A model generated the notes under the pieces. The model was not told where the DNA came from, searched no databases, and saw nothing but the letters and a program-made list of their open reading frames with translations. 11,014 nt of DNA from Acetatifactor sp. (GTDB taxonomy: Bacteria > Bacillota > Clostridia > Lachnospirales > Lachnospiraceae), in the NCBI GenBank assembly GCA_024699575.1, contig JAILPF010000124.1:1-11014 (forward strand), read 5' to 3'. Positions 1 through 7,788 of this stretch are shown in pieces. Every line of letters starts with the position of its first letter. The first letter of the stretch is position 1. The translations under genes and the position numbers were made by a program.

Positions 1-899
1 TCATAATTATCATTTTCCGCATTTCCGGCACATAGATCAAAATCCCACACCGGACCAAAATACAATTTATCTCCTTTTGGCTTTGTAAAATAAAAAGACC
101 CCCAGCCCACATCCAGATTTTTCATAAACTCTTCCACAAGATAACAATCTACTGCCGAAGGGATATCAATCAGTTCCTCTACTTTTTGCCGGTCACCTGA
201 CAAAATTGCCTCATAACACGAAGAGAGATAATCCTTGATATATTTCTTTTGTTTTCTATTGGAATAATCGGACTTAATTTCAAAAGTGGAACCTCCTGAA
301 ATCCGGATGGCTTGCTCCTTGGCATTCTTATCCACCTCTACCAGGAAACCGACTTCCTCCCGTTCTCCCGTGTCATCTATATTTACTCTTGCCTTGTTCA
401 CCTGAATCTGGTCACACACTTCATAAACGCCCTGATATTTTCCATTCAGGTATAATTCCACAAAGGAACTGGAGGACACAAATGGAATGGTCTCCAGTTT
501 CGATGCAAAAAAATATGCCGCATCCGTCCTAAGAAGAGTTTTGTCGCAGTGAACAGCCAAAAGCGTCCATGACTTTGCCTCACCTTTTCCCTGCCCAAGA
601 AGGTTTGTTTTGGAATCAAACTTAATGCGATAGGACTTCTTTTCCGTTCCATCCCAGGAGTAATTTCCTCTTCCGCGAATCTGTAGCGGTTCGTCAGTCA
701 GCGCAAGGTTTTCGCTGACATTCTTTGTAGTAAGCGTTCCCTTGATATAATTTACTTTTGATGTAATTCCCTTTTCCTTCTCCGTATGAATCTCCAGAAC
801 CGGCATCTGGGAGTTTCCCTCTTCCCCCTCGCCGGTCCCGGCACAAGCCCCCAAAAATAATACCGCCAATACAATTACACAAGCTGCTAATCTTTTCAT
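1..899 (-). CDS. CotH-kinase-family lipoprotein (3' end beyond window)
   Basis: The frame is open from ATG at 899 to the window edge (299 codons, no stop), so the C-terminus is missing. Residues 1-19 form a lipoprotein signal peptide: MKR, a hydrophobic stretch, then lipobox LGAC with lipidated Cys19, followed by a Gly/Glu-rich linker. CotH-family marks follow: IRGRGNYSW at 74-82 with KKSYRIKF at 87-94, WTLLAVHCDKTLLR at 111-124, and GPVWDFDLCAGN at 282-293, the acidic motif typical of the family's metal/nucleotide site. Bacillus CotH is a spore-coat protein kinase; anchored relatives in Clostridia are mostly uncharacterised and their substrates unknown. An extracytoplasmic, membrane-tethered role is inferred from the lipobox. 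The start is supported by AGGGG at 910-914, 10 nt upstream, and by its own promoter. It follows permease B by 88 bp. Family assignment is firm; kinase activity is not shown. Confidence 0.88.
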   Translation of the reverse strand, partial: MKRLAACVIVLAVLFLGACAGTGEGEEGNSQMPVLEIHTEKEKGITSKVNYIKGTLTTKNVSENLALTDEPLQIRGRGNYSWDGTEKKSYRIKFDSKTNLLGQGKGEAKSWTLLAVHCDKTLLRTDAAYFFASKLETIPFVSSSSFVELYLNGKYQGVYEVCDQIQVNKARVNIDDTGEREEVGFLVEVDKNAKEQAIRISGGSTFEIKSDYSNRKQKKYIKDYLSSCYEAILSGDRQKVEELIDIPSAVDCYLVEEFMKNLDVGWGSFYFTKPKGDKLYFGPVWDFDLCAGNAENDNY

Positions 900-910
900 G
901 TTGCCAAATC

Positions 911-977
911 CCCTACGCCATTTATGACATTGTTGTTTTTATTATATTTTTAATTATAGCATGTTAATGGCGCAGGG
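911..977 (-). repeat. 12-bp inverted repeat spanning the CotH-gene promoter and SD
   Basis: Arms 966-977 and 911-922 are inverted copies with one difference. In minus-strand RNA that difference becomes a G-U pair (973/915), so CCCUGCGCCAUU pairs fully with AAUGGCGUAGGG across a 43-nt loop. The 3' arm covers four of the five bases of the ribosome site (914-910). The 5' arm overlaps the -35 and lies upstream of the predicted start near 946. No U-run follows the stem, so it is not an intrinsic terminator. It could be an RNA switch in read-through transcripts or a pair of DNA half-sites for a regulator. Confidence 0.6.
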
Positions 978-980
978 CAA
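953..980 (-). promoter_or_regulatory. Extended -10 promoter for the CotH-family gene
   Basis: On the minus strand a perfect TATAAT (958 to 953) is preceded by TG one base upstream (961-960), making an extended -10. A partial -35, TTGCCC (980 to 975, 4 of 6 consensus bases), sits 16 bp upstream. The predicted start is near 946, giving a leader of about 47 nt with the ribosome site AGGGG at 914-910. It lies wholly in the gap after the permease B stop (988), so the CotH-family gene probably has its own sigma-A-type promoter. Confidence 0.65.
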
Positions 981-987
981 ATACTTC

Positions 988-3501
988 TTAAATGCATGTA
1001 ACATTTCTAATCACTAATCTGGGGATAGCAAAAGCCAGCGCCATAAAGAGAGGAATACATGCAAGCATCGGCCAAATCACTAATTTATAAGAGAACATAA
1101 ACATCTGCCCCGCTATCAATAACACAATGATTTGATTGAGAAGGATACCGACGGTAAATACAATGACAAAGGTCAGGCCGATTCGAAGTATCCCTTCTCC
1201 GGTAAGCATAGTTATCAGCTGTCTCTTGGTCATACCGATGGATTTTAAAATAGTAAGTTCCGGTCTTCTCTCCTGAATGGAGGTATAAGTCAAATTGATA
1301 AAATTCAAAATTCCAATCAATGCCAGAATAAAGCTCAGTGCTCCTCCAATCACAAGGAACATATGAATCATATCATCAAAATCCTTTGCATAGGTAAGTT
1401 TTGATTCATATCCAAGCTCCGGCTTCATTGTGCTGCAATAGTTTGACACATATTCTTCCGCTTCTTGTAGTTTATCATCTTCTACATCAAAGCACAACTT
1501 CATCGCCGCATCACTCTCCGGACAGTGCTTCAAATATTCTTCATCCAAAACCGTAATATAGATATCCAGACCGTGACTATGCTGCGGTCCCATGGCGTAT
1601 GGAATATCGCCAAGGGCAAGCACCTCAAGCTCTATCACCTCTTCATCCGGCATTTTCACAGGAATTGTTTCTCCCACCTGATAGAAAGTGCCCTCAAGTT
1701 CTCCCACGATTGGCGTAGATACCACCGCATACTTACCGCTGCTAAATTTCTCCCAGTCAAGTTTTCCATCTACCAGTTCCATTTTTTCAAAAGGGAACTG
1801 ACTCACGCCATAGAGATGGCAGGCAATCTCCTGCTCCTCATAAATGAATTGCTCCTGCCAATAGGGCTCCTCCCCATAGGCAAACCAGTCCTTATGCATC
1901 TCGTAAAAGGATTTCATTCTTTCATATGGCTCTCCGGCAAACTCATGCCATCCCTCAGCCATATAAACCGCACCGTTGTCCGTCAAACCGGGAGTGTGCA
2001 AAAAGTATTCCATATCCTCCACAGATACTCCCTGCAGATTATCATTTACTACGCTCACATTCATCACAGAGCCATCCGCCACCATGAAATCAGACACTGC
2101 AAAATGTTGAATATATGCATCTTTATCAATGCTTTCTGTGATGGAGACCGTGGCATTCATCACAATGACACTGAGCGCAATGGATATCATAACCGCGATA
2201 GTCTTTTTCCGTTTTCTCTTCAGGTTCTCCCATGCCATTCTGACAGGAGTCACCTTTTTACTTCGCTTCGTCTTGCGATTTAATTCCCCCGCATATTCCT
2301 GGAAACGCACTGCCTCCACAGGAGATATTTTCCCGATAATCCTGCAGGGCTTGATACAGCTGATTCGCACCGTAATCCAGGAGAACATGGCGCTAAACAG
2401 CATAATCCATCCATTGAAGGTGATGATACAGGGAACATTGAGCATAGCATTCACAAGCATGGGGAATACCAAAACAGACAAAATATATCCAAATAACAAG
2501 CCGCAGGGGACTGCAATCACACTTAATATAAATGCCTGCTTTATAACCAGCTTTTTTAGCTGTCTGTCTGTCATTCCCACGGTTTTCAGCAGCCCATAAT
2601 ACCGAATGTCTGCTGAAACGGCAATATAAAAAATATTGTAAATAATCAGGTAGCCGGAGGACATAATCAAAAGCAACAAAAAGGCTGCCAGAATTACAGC
2701 GGTCGGTTCAATATCCGCAGTCAGATAAGCCCAGTTCACACCGTCGTTTACTTCCGGTCCAAACCCCAGACGATTCTTAAGCTGCTCCATCTGTCGCTCT
2801 AAGTGAAATACTGTCGGGAAATTAAACTCAGCATTCACCGCCCCGGCGTAAATTCCGCTTTCTATATGTGCTTTTTCATCAGACGTATTCTCCCATGTAG
2901 GTGCAACCGCCTCCTGAAACTCCTTCGAGACATAAATCTGATTGACCATGGTTGCCGCAGGCTTCTCCCAAAAACCACAGAGTACGAAATCCTCCTCGCA
3001 CATCTGCACACCGTTATATATTTTTAAATGGAGCACTGTTCCCAACTCATGTGGAAGTCCGAAATCATCCAGCACCCGGGTGCAGGTAGCTACTTCCTTT
3101 CCGGTCTTCGGAAGTCTCCCCGTGGTAGGTTTTGAAAAAGAATGCTTTGCACTGTCGGGCTCTGTATAACGAATCTCTGTATAGTCCTCATACAATTCTG
3201 TATTTTGTACATCACCCACAATGATACTGTAGGACAAATCATGAATTTCTTTATCCTTGGCAAGCTTATCATATTCTTCCATACTTATGAACTTAAAACC
3301 GGCGTGAGCATCCGTTCCCACCATATACATGGTAGAGAGTTCCGCGGCTTTGATAATGCTCTCTCCCACCGTAAAAAGGACTGTCAGCATCATGGAGGTC
3401 AAAATGATTGCAATCACCAGAATCATATTTCTCTTCCGGTTTGCCAACAGACTTTTTCTACAGACATTGTTGATACAACGATTATTGTTCACTTTACGCA
3501 T
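988..3501 (-). CDS. FtsX-type ABC transporter permease B, two large ectodomains
   Basis: Membrane subunit of an exporter- or mechanotransmission-type ABC system, 837 residues. Predicted topology is a duplicated unit: TM1 about 26-46, ectodomain 1 about 47-265, TM2-4 about 267-295, 323-350 and 363-381; then TM5 about 433-454, ectodomain 2 about 455-712, TM6-8 about 713-740, 771-797 and 807-828. Each half has the cytoplasmic FtsX-type coupling segment, YYGLLKTVGMTDRQL (301-315) and ELTILKSIGMTKRQL (748-762). Ectodomain 2 is acidic and aromatic-rich around 535-556. I chose ATG 3501, overlapping the ATPase stop by 8 bp, because GGTGAG lies 4 nt upstream; the frame is open to 3570 but those starts lack good ribosome sites. 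It pairs with ATPase B; the substrate is unknown. It is longer than permease A and differs in layout. Confidence 0.9.
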   Translation of the reverse strand: MRKVNNNRCINNVCRKSLLANRKRNMILVIAIILTSMMLTVLFTVGESIIKAAELSTMYMVGTDAHAGFKFISMEEYDKLAKDKEIHDLSYSIIVGDVQNTELYEDYTEIRYTEPDSAKHSFSKPTTGRLPKTGKEVATCTRVLDDFGLPHELGTVLHLKIYNGVQMCEEDFVLCGFWEKPAATMVNQIYVSKEFQEAVAPTWENTSDEKAHIESGIYAGAVNAEFNFPTVFHLERQMEQLKNRLGFGPEVNDGVNWAYLTADIEPTAVILAAFLLLLIMSSGYLIIYNIFYIAVSADIRYYGLLKTVGMTDRQLKKLVIKQAFILSVIAVPCGLLFGYILSVLVFPMLVNAMLNVPCIITFNGWIMLFSAMFSWITVRISCIKPCRIIGKISPVEAVRFQEYAGELNRKTKRSKKVTPVRMAWENLKRKRKKTIAVMISIALSVIVMNATVSITESIDKDAYIQHFAVSDFMVADGSVMNVSVVNDNLQGVSVEDMEYFLHTPGLTDNGAVYMAEGWHEFAGEPYERMKSFYEMHKDWFAYGEEPYWQEQFIYEEQEIACHLYGVSQFPFEKMELVDGKLDWEKFSSGKYAVVSTPIVGELEGTFYQVGETIPVKMPDEEVIELEVLALGDIPYAMGPQHSHGLDIYITVLDEEYLKHCPESDAAMKLCFDVEDDKLQEAEEYVSNYCSTMKPELGYESKLTYAKDFDDMIHMFLVIGGALSFILALIGILNFINLTYTSIQERRPELTILKSIGMTKRQLITMLTGEGILRIGLTFVIVFTVGILLNQIIVLLIAGQMFMFSYKLVIWPMLACIPLFMALAFAIPRLVIRNVTCI

Positions 3502-4180
3502 TTTGCTCACCATCCTTTGCAAGCACGCGGCCATCCTCAATTCTGATGATGCGGTCCGCCATCTGCGCAATCTCTTCGTTATGGGTAATCATGACAATTG
3601 TCTGGTGGAACTTCTGCCCTGTAATTTTTAAAAGGCCAAGCACATCCTGACTCGTCCTGGAGTCCAGATTTCCTGTCGGTTCATCTGCCAGCACAATAGA
3701 AGGCTTGGTTGCCAGAGCTCTGGCGATGGCAACTCTTTGCTGCTGCCCACCGGAGAGCTGGTTTGGCATGCTGTTCAACTTCTCTTTTAATCCCAGCATA
3801 TCCACAATTTCTTCCACATATTTTTCGTCCACTTCATTGCCGTCAAGCTGTATGGGAAGCACAATATTTTCATAAACATTTAAAATTGGCACCAGATTAT
3901 ATGCCTGAAAGACAAATCCTACCTTTCGTCTCCGGAAAATGGTGAGTTCCTCATCCTTCAAAGAAAAGATATCCTTTCCCTCCACACATACCTTGCCGGA
4001 TGTAGGTCTATCCAGTCCGCCCAGCATGTTTAGCAGCGTGGATTTGCCGCTTCCACTGGTTCCCACAATTGCGACAAACTCTCCCTGTTCAACGCAAATA
4101 TCCACCCCGTCTAACGCTTTCACGGGCACCTGTGACTCATTGTAGTATTTTTTCAGATTCTGTGTTTTTAATATTTCCAT
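3494..4180 (-). CDS. ABC transporter ATP-binding protein B (MacB/LolD/BceA type)
   Basis: Cytoplasmic ATPase that powers permease B, 228 residues, the usual size for this class. Walker A is GTSGSGKS (40-47), Q-loop Gln92 sits in FQAYNLVP, the signature is LSGGQQQR (142-149), Walker B is IVLADEP (162-168) with catalytic Glu167, the D-loop is GNLDS (170-174), and the switch His is 200. All catalytic residues are present. ATG 4180 is preferred because AGAGGG (4195-4190) lies 9 nt upstream; an in-frame TTG at 4201 would add seven residues but has no ribosome site. The 3' end overlaps permease B by 8 bp, so translation is probably coupled. The 107-bp gap upstream holds a likely regulated promoter. 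Confidence 0.96.
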   Translation of the reverse strand: MEILKTQNLKKYYNESQVPVKALDGVDICVEQGEFVAIVGTSGSGKSTLLNMLGGLDRPTSGKVCVEGKDIFSLKDEELTIFRRRKVGFVFQAYNLVPILNVYENIVLPIQLDGNEVDEKYVEEIVDMLGLKEKLNSMPNQLSGGQQQRVAIARALATKPSIVLADEPTGNLDSRTSQDVLGLLKITGQKFHQTIVMITHNEEIAQMADRIIRIEDGRVLAKDGEQNA

Positions 4181-4205
4181 CCCTAAAAACCCTCTTTTCA
4201 AGTAT

Positions 4206-4224
4206 TAAGCACTTTTTGTGCTTA
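4206..4224 (-). promoter_or_regulatory. Leader hairpin upstream of ATPase B
   Basis: A perfect 7-bp inverted repeat with a 5-nt A-rich loop on the minus strand (TAAGCAC-AAAAA-GTGCTTA). A third copy of the arm at 4228-4232 forms an alternative, mutually exclusive stem with 4220-4224 (GCTTA-TGC-TAAGC in minus sense). No U-run follows and the ribosome site (4195-4190) stays free, so it is neither a clear terminator nor an SD block. If transcription starts just after the TATGCT at 4235-4230, the hairpin would sit at the very 5' end and could stabilise the mRNA. Confidence 0.45.
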
Positions 4225-4266
4225 GCATAAGCATATACGATCGGTCTTTCGAGATTCTTTCAGAAA

Positions 4267-4303
4267 TCTTACAGTCCTGTAAGAATCCTACTTTTCTGTA
4301 AGA
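4267..4303 (-). promoter_or_regulatory. BceR-type operator candidate: 18-bp palindrome plus extra half-site
   Basis: TCTTACAG (4267-4274), two bases, then CTGTAAGA (4277-4284) form a perfect palindrome with 8-bp arms. Its core, TTACA-GTCC-TGTAA (4269-4282), matches the TNACA-N4-TGTAA form described for BceR-like regulators. A third exact copy of CTGTAAGA lies at 4296-4303, 19 bp from the second, inside the last codons of kinase B. Weak -10-like elements (TATATG 4237-4232, TATGCT 4235-4230) lie downstream without a clear -35, as expected of an activator-dependent promoter. Binding by response regulator B is inferred. Confidence 0.6.
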
Positions 4304-5133
4304 TTGGGAAAGCATACATCAAAGGTGCTGCCTTTATTGACAGCAGAGCGGGCTTTGATATATCCTCCCTGACCTTCCACGATTTCTCTTGCAAGGAACA
4401 ATCCCACTCCAATACCTTCCTTGTCATGTACTGCCTGCCCTCTATAGAATCTGCCAAACACCCTTGGAATCTCCTCTTCGTCCATCCCGATACCCTGATC
4501 GGCTATACGGATTCCGGAAAACATTTCATAGGAGAAGATGCTGATTGTGATCGTGGTCCCCTCATCGGAGTATTTGATGGCATTATCCAAAATATTATAG
4601 ACCGCTTCCGTCACCCATTTTTTGTCAATCCTGACAGAAGCCGAAGGTTCGTCACCCACTACGATGGAAATGTTCTTGTTATGTGCCTTGGTCTTTCCCT
4701 GATTTACCACATCCGAAACGATATCTGTCAGAGAATGCACCTCTTTATCAAACTGAAAGATTCCTGTTTCCAACCGCGACATCTTCACCAGCGCCTGTAT
4801 CAATGTCTCCAGTTTTCTTCCCTGCACAAGTATCTCTTCCGTATACTCCTTTAACCGCTCATCCTTTACCTGTTCCTCCAAAAGCTGTGAATACATCAAA
4901 ATATTGGTAAGCGGAGTTTTGGTCTGATGAGAAATATTGGTAATCAACTCCTTCAGCCGATTTTTCTCTTCATCCAGCTTTTTCTCTGACATGGTTGCGC
5001 CGGTCAGATATCTCATCAGCTTGCTTTGGACCTTCGACAACTGGGTTTCATCAAAATTGTCCTCACGAAAATCCCCTGCAATGGCATCGTCCAGCATTTT
5101 ATTCAGACAGTCGTACTCTTTTCTCCAAAACAT
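4288..5133 (-). CDS. Sensor histidine kinase B, no transmembrane segment
   Basis: HisKA/HATPase_c kinase of 281 residues, expected to phosphorylate response regulator B. A charged linker (about 10-65) leads to the H-box NISHQTKTPL with phosphoacceptor His69. Then come N-box NILDNAIKYS (180-189, Asn184), G1 DQGIGM (212-217), F-box FGRF (226-229) and G2 GIGVGL (240-245), so the catalytic core is complete. There is no hydrophobic segment anywhere, so it appears cytoplasmic; the sequence starts where related kinases have just left a membrane helix. The residue after the histidine is Gln, not the usual Glu/Asp. The ATG directly follows the regulator B stop (TAA-ATG) with GGAGGAG in the regulator's last codons, implying coupled translation. 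Signal input is unknown, perhaps via the transporter. Confidence 0.94.
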   Translation of the reverse strand: MFWRKEYDCLNKMLDDAIAGDFREDNFDETQLSKVQSKLMRYLTGATMSEKKLDEEKNRLKELITNISHQTKTPLTNILMYSQLLEEQVKDERLKEYTEEILVQGRKLETLIQALVKMSRLETGIFQFDKEVHSLTDIVSDVVNQGKTKAHNKNISIVVGDEPSASVRIDKKWVTEAVYNILDNAIKYSDEGTTITISIFSYEMFSGIRIADQGIGMDEEEIPRVFGRFYRGQAVHDKEGIGVGLFLAREIVEGQGGYIKARSAVNKGSTFDVCFPNLTEK

Positions 5134-5796
5134 TTACTCCTCCCACTTAAACACGTAGCCGATTCCGTATGCTGTGTGTATCAGTTTTTCACCCTTATTC
5201 TCTATCTTATCACGTAGGCGCTTTACCGAAACAGACAGCGCATTTTCATCCACGTACTGCTGATTCTGCCATACATAATCAATGAGTTTTTCTCTGGATA
5301 GTGTGACTCCGCTATTTTCCACCAGATATTTTAACAGCCGGATTTCTGTTTTACTCAACTCCATTTCCTGTCCATTCTTTTTGAAAATCAAATTATCAAA
5401 ATCCAAATACAAACCGTTTCTCTCATACACGCTTTCCTGTTTTCCGCGCCCCAAAAGCTTTTGCACCCGCAGTCGCAGAGCCATCAGAGAAAAGGGCTTT
5501 GTGACATAGTCATCCGCCCCCAGTTTTAAACCGGTCACTTCGTCTATTTCCGTATCATTGGCAGTTAAAATCAATACCGGTACCTGTGAAGTCTTTCGCA
5601 ATTTTCTCAGATAATCCAATCCGTTTCCATCCGGAAGATTCAAGTCCAGAATAATCAAATCAGCCTTTTCCACATGTTCCACTTTACCGAGGGAAAAAAA
5701 GGAATAAAAATCATATTCCTCCCCCAGAGTCAGCTCAATACCGTGATTGATGGAGGGGTCATCCTCGATAATAAAAATTGTTTTCTTCCTATCCAC
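5134..5796 (-). CDS. OmpR-family response regulator B
   Basis: DNA-binding response regulator of 220 residues. The receiver domain (about 5-115) has acidic pocket Glu11-Asp12-Asp13, phosphoacceptor Asp51 in LILDLNLPDG, switch Thr78 and Lys100 in VTKPF. The winged helix (about 125-217) contains the recognition region DENALSVSVKRLRDKIE and the C-terminal GIGYVF hairpin. The start is GTG at 5796, with GGAG 9 nt upstream inside the last codons of permease A; only 6 bp separate the two genes, so cassette B is probably co-transcribed with cassette A. Likely target: the palindrome before ATPase B. It most resembles BceR/VanR-like regulators in domain pattern, but the exact subfamily is not settled. 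Confidence 0.95.
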   Translation of the reverse strand: MDRKKTIFIIEDDPSINHGIELTLGEEYDFYSFFSLGKVEHVEKADLIILDLNLPDGNGLDYLRKLRKTSQVPVLILTANDTEIDEVTGLKLGADDYVTKPFSLMALRLRVQKLLGRGKQESVYERNGLYLDFDNLIFKKNGQEMELSKTEIRLLKYLVENSGVTLSREKLIDYVWQNQQYVDENALSVSVKRLRDKIENKGEKLIHTAYGIGYVFKWEE

Positions 5797-5802
5797 GTCT
5801 CT

Positions 5803-7788
5803 TTACTCCATTCGAATTGCTTCTATAATGTTTTGCCTCTTAAGCTTTACAATTTCAAAATAGGTTATCAACAGTACAATCCCCAGCACTGCCAAAATAC
5901 TCCCCATTAATACATACCATGGGACAATATATTTTACAGGGAACACCTTTCTAATAGATAAATTTACGAGAAATGGCAGGGCGATTCCCCCCAAAACGCC
6001 ACCCACAGATGCCTTTAGTGTACATAATATACTCTCGGAAAAAAGCATTTTCCGCAAGGCTGCACCTGTCATCCCAACGCTTTTTAAGACAGCAAACTCT
6101 CTGTTGCGCAAGCGGATATTGGAAGTGATGGTGCTGATAAAACCGACAAACCCAACAGTTGCCAATAGGATAACAAATCCATACAGGATTACTTCCGCCA
6201 GAACTATCGCCACATTCAACATTTTTGACATGGTGTCTTCCCTGCTGATTCTGACAATGTAACCCTGTTCCACATACGGGTCCTCGGTCAAAAGCGGATA
6301 ATACTCATCTAACACCGCTCTGGCATATTCATTGAAATCCTCATCATCCTCCGGGAGACAATACCAATCGAAATATCGTGCTGAAGCATCAGGCACAATC
6401 ACCATCATCGGAGGAGTGTGCACAGCGGCAAACGGCCACACCTCAAAGTCCTCCTTGTAAAGATAACCCTCTATCGGCAGAATAGTATTCATTCCCTCAG
6501 AGTTTGTCAGCACTACTTTCTCCATCTCCTCCATGTAGGGAATGATTGCTTTTTCCTCCCCATTGTCATTATAAGAAAAATAATTAATCAGAATATTACT
6601 TCCATATGGCACATCCGCAATCTCACATATCTTATCATACAATTCCTCCGTCAAGGAAACTACTTCAAATTCCATCCAGCCGGATTCACTGTATCGATTT
6701 GCTACTTTACTCATATCCCCTGTGTAAAAATTCTTATCAGGTATGGCTCGATAAGTGTCTTTGTCACTACCGATTCCGTATACCTCAAATTCCCCATAGG
6801 CATCTAATTTTTGATTAATCTCGTTATACGTTTCACACACAATCGGATGAAGAATATGTTGCCATCTCTGCCCGTTTTTCTGCTGAACCACATCCTCTCT
6901 CAAGGAACAGTAATCCACTGTCATTCTGTTCTGCTCAGATTTCATCCAATTTTTGATATCACGCGCCTGTGCAGCTATTCCGGCAGTCATAAGAATCAGC
7001 ATAATGCCGAGGGAAAGTGCCCGAATTGTCGGTTTGTATACTGACTTATTTCTTTTCACATTCCTGTCTCCCAGCACTCCTTCAAAACCGAAAAGTGTCT
7101 TCCATAACTTGTTATCTTTTATTTTTGCCTCATCAATTTTCACAGGGTCTGTCAACTTAATACAAAATAGTGCCGGAATTTTTCCAACCTTTGCGGCCGG
7201 CTTATGCGCCGAAATATAAACTGTAGCAAAGGAAAAAAGTGCAGAAATAACAAGCGCAATATATGACACAGAAAACTCTAACCGAAAAACCCCCGGGCGC
7301 ATGATAATACTTTCAGAAAGTTCATTGATTTGTTCAATATATAACCCTGCGGCTTTCACTCCCAGAAAGGCCAGGAGCATGCCTATAACCAGACCGACAG
7401 GAATCCCGGCTAAGCTAAGCCAAACACTCTCATACAAAACTGTTTCCCTGATTTGCTTTGCAGTGCCTCCCACACACTTCAGTGTCCCAAGCTCCGACAT
7501 TCTCTGATTTGCCGATATATCAAATATATCAGAGATGACTGTAAATGACATGAAAAAAATGAACATTCCCAGAATCAAAGCCGGTATCAGGATAATTAAC
7601 CTATATGCACCACTATAGTTTCCATAATCAGCCCCCAGAAAGTTCACGAGCATATTATTACCGCTGGCTGCAAAGCAAGAAACAGCCGTAATCAGAGAGG
7701 TGGCAATAGCGATTGCCAAAATCGCTCCATAGGTTCTTTTCTTATTGATTTTTATCTGACTCAGTGCAAGCTTTGCAGTAATTTTCAT
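5803..7788 (-). CDS. FtsX-type ABC transporter permease A, one large ectodomain
   Basis: Membrane subunit of transporter A, 661 residues. Predicted helices: TM1 about 20-41, a loop of only some 20 residues, TM2 63-86, TM3 118-145, TM4 171-194, TM5 253-275, a large ectodomain about 276-523, then TM6 524-553, TM7 586-611 and TM8 621-645. FtsX coupling segments lie at ELGTLKCVGGTAKQI (99-113) and EFAVLKSVGMTGAAL (564-578). Length and single late ectodomain recall BceB, but I count 8 helices, not 10. ATG 7788 overlaps the ATPase A stop by 4 bp (ATGA), with AGGTGAT 6 nt upstream. The ectodomain is acidic (for example EDDEDF at 480-485). The substrate is unknown; antimicrobial-peptide or envelope-component handling is the family-based guess. 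Confidence 0.92.
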   Translation of the reverse strand: MKITAKLALSQIKINKKRTYGAILAIAIATSLITAVSCFAASGNNMLVNFLGADYGNYSGAYRLIILIPALILGMFIFFMSFTVISDIFDISANQRMSELGTLKCVGGTAKQIRETVLYESVWLSLAGIPVGLVIGMLLAFLGVKAAGLYIEQINELSESIIMRPGVFRLEFSVSYIALVISALFSFATVYISAHKPAAKVGKIPALFCIKLTDPVKIDEAKIKDNKLWKTLFGFEGVLGDRNVKRNKSVYKPTIRALSLGIMLILMTAGIAAQARDIKNWMKSEQNRMTVDYCSLREDVVQQKNGQRWQHILHPIVCETYNEINQKLDAYGEFEVYGIGSDKDTYRAIPDKNFYTGDMSKVANRYSESGWMEFEVVSLTEELYDKICEIADVPYGSNILINYFSYNDNGEEKAIIPYMEEMEKVVLTNSEGMNTILPIEGYLYKEDFEVWPFAAVHTPPMMVIVPDASARYFDWYCLPEDDEDFNEYARAVLDEYYPLLTEDPYVEQGYIVRISREDTMSKMLNVAIVLAEVILYGFVILLATVGFVGFISTITSNIRLRNREFAVLKSVGMTGAALRKMLFSESILCTLKASVGGVLGGIALPFLVNLSIRKVFPVKYIVPWYVLMGSILAVLGIVLLITYFEIVKLKRQNIIEAIRME

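Noticed and set aside
446..882. Two short minus-strand frames inside the CotH-family gene
   Set aside because: They are out of frame with a 299-codon reading that shows lipobox and CotH motifs throughout.
911..977. Intrinsic terminator of the permease B transcript
   Set aside because: The stem is strong, but the loop is 43 nt and no U-run follows; the promoter lies inside it.
1525..2283. Long plus-strand open frame (252 codons) opposite permease B
   Set aside because: It lies wholly antisense to a clear permease, has a low-complexity His/Ile/Leu-rich product and no recognisable domain; it is a shadow of the permease codons.
3502..3570. Longer N-terminus for permease B from a start at 3570
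   Set aside because: It would overlap the ATPase by 77 bp and add a non-conserved-looking tail without a ribosome site; ATG 3501 has GGTGAG at proper distance and lies just before TM1.
4181..4201. TTG start at 4201 for ATPase B
   Set aside because: No ribosome site upstream, and the extra residues precede the usual N-terminus; ATG 4180 aligns exactly with ATPase A.
4267..4284. Terminator after kinase B
   Set aside because: The palindrome has only a 2-base centre and a poor U-tail (AUUUCUG); the extra direct copy and TTACA-N4-TGTAA core fit an operator better.
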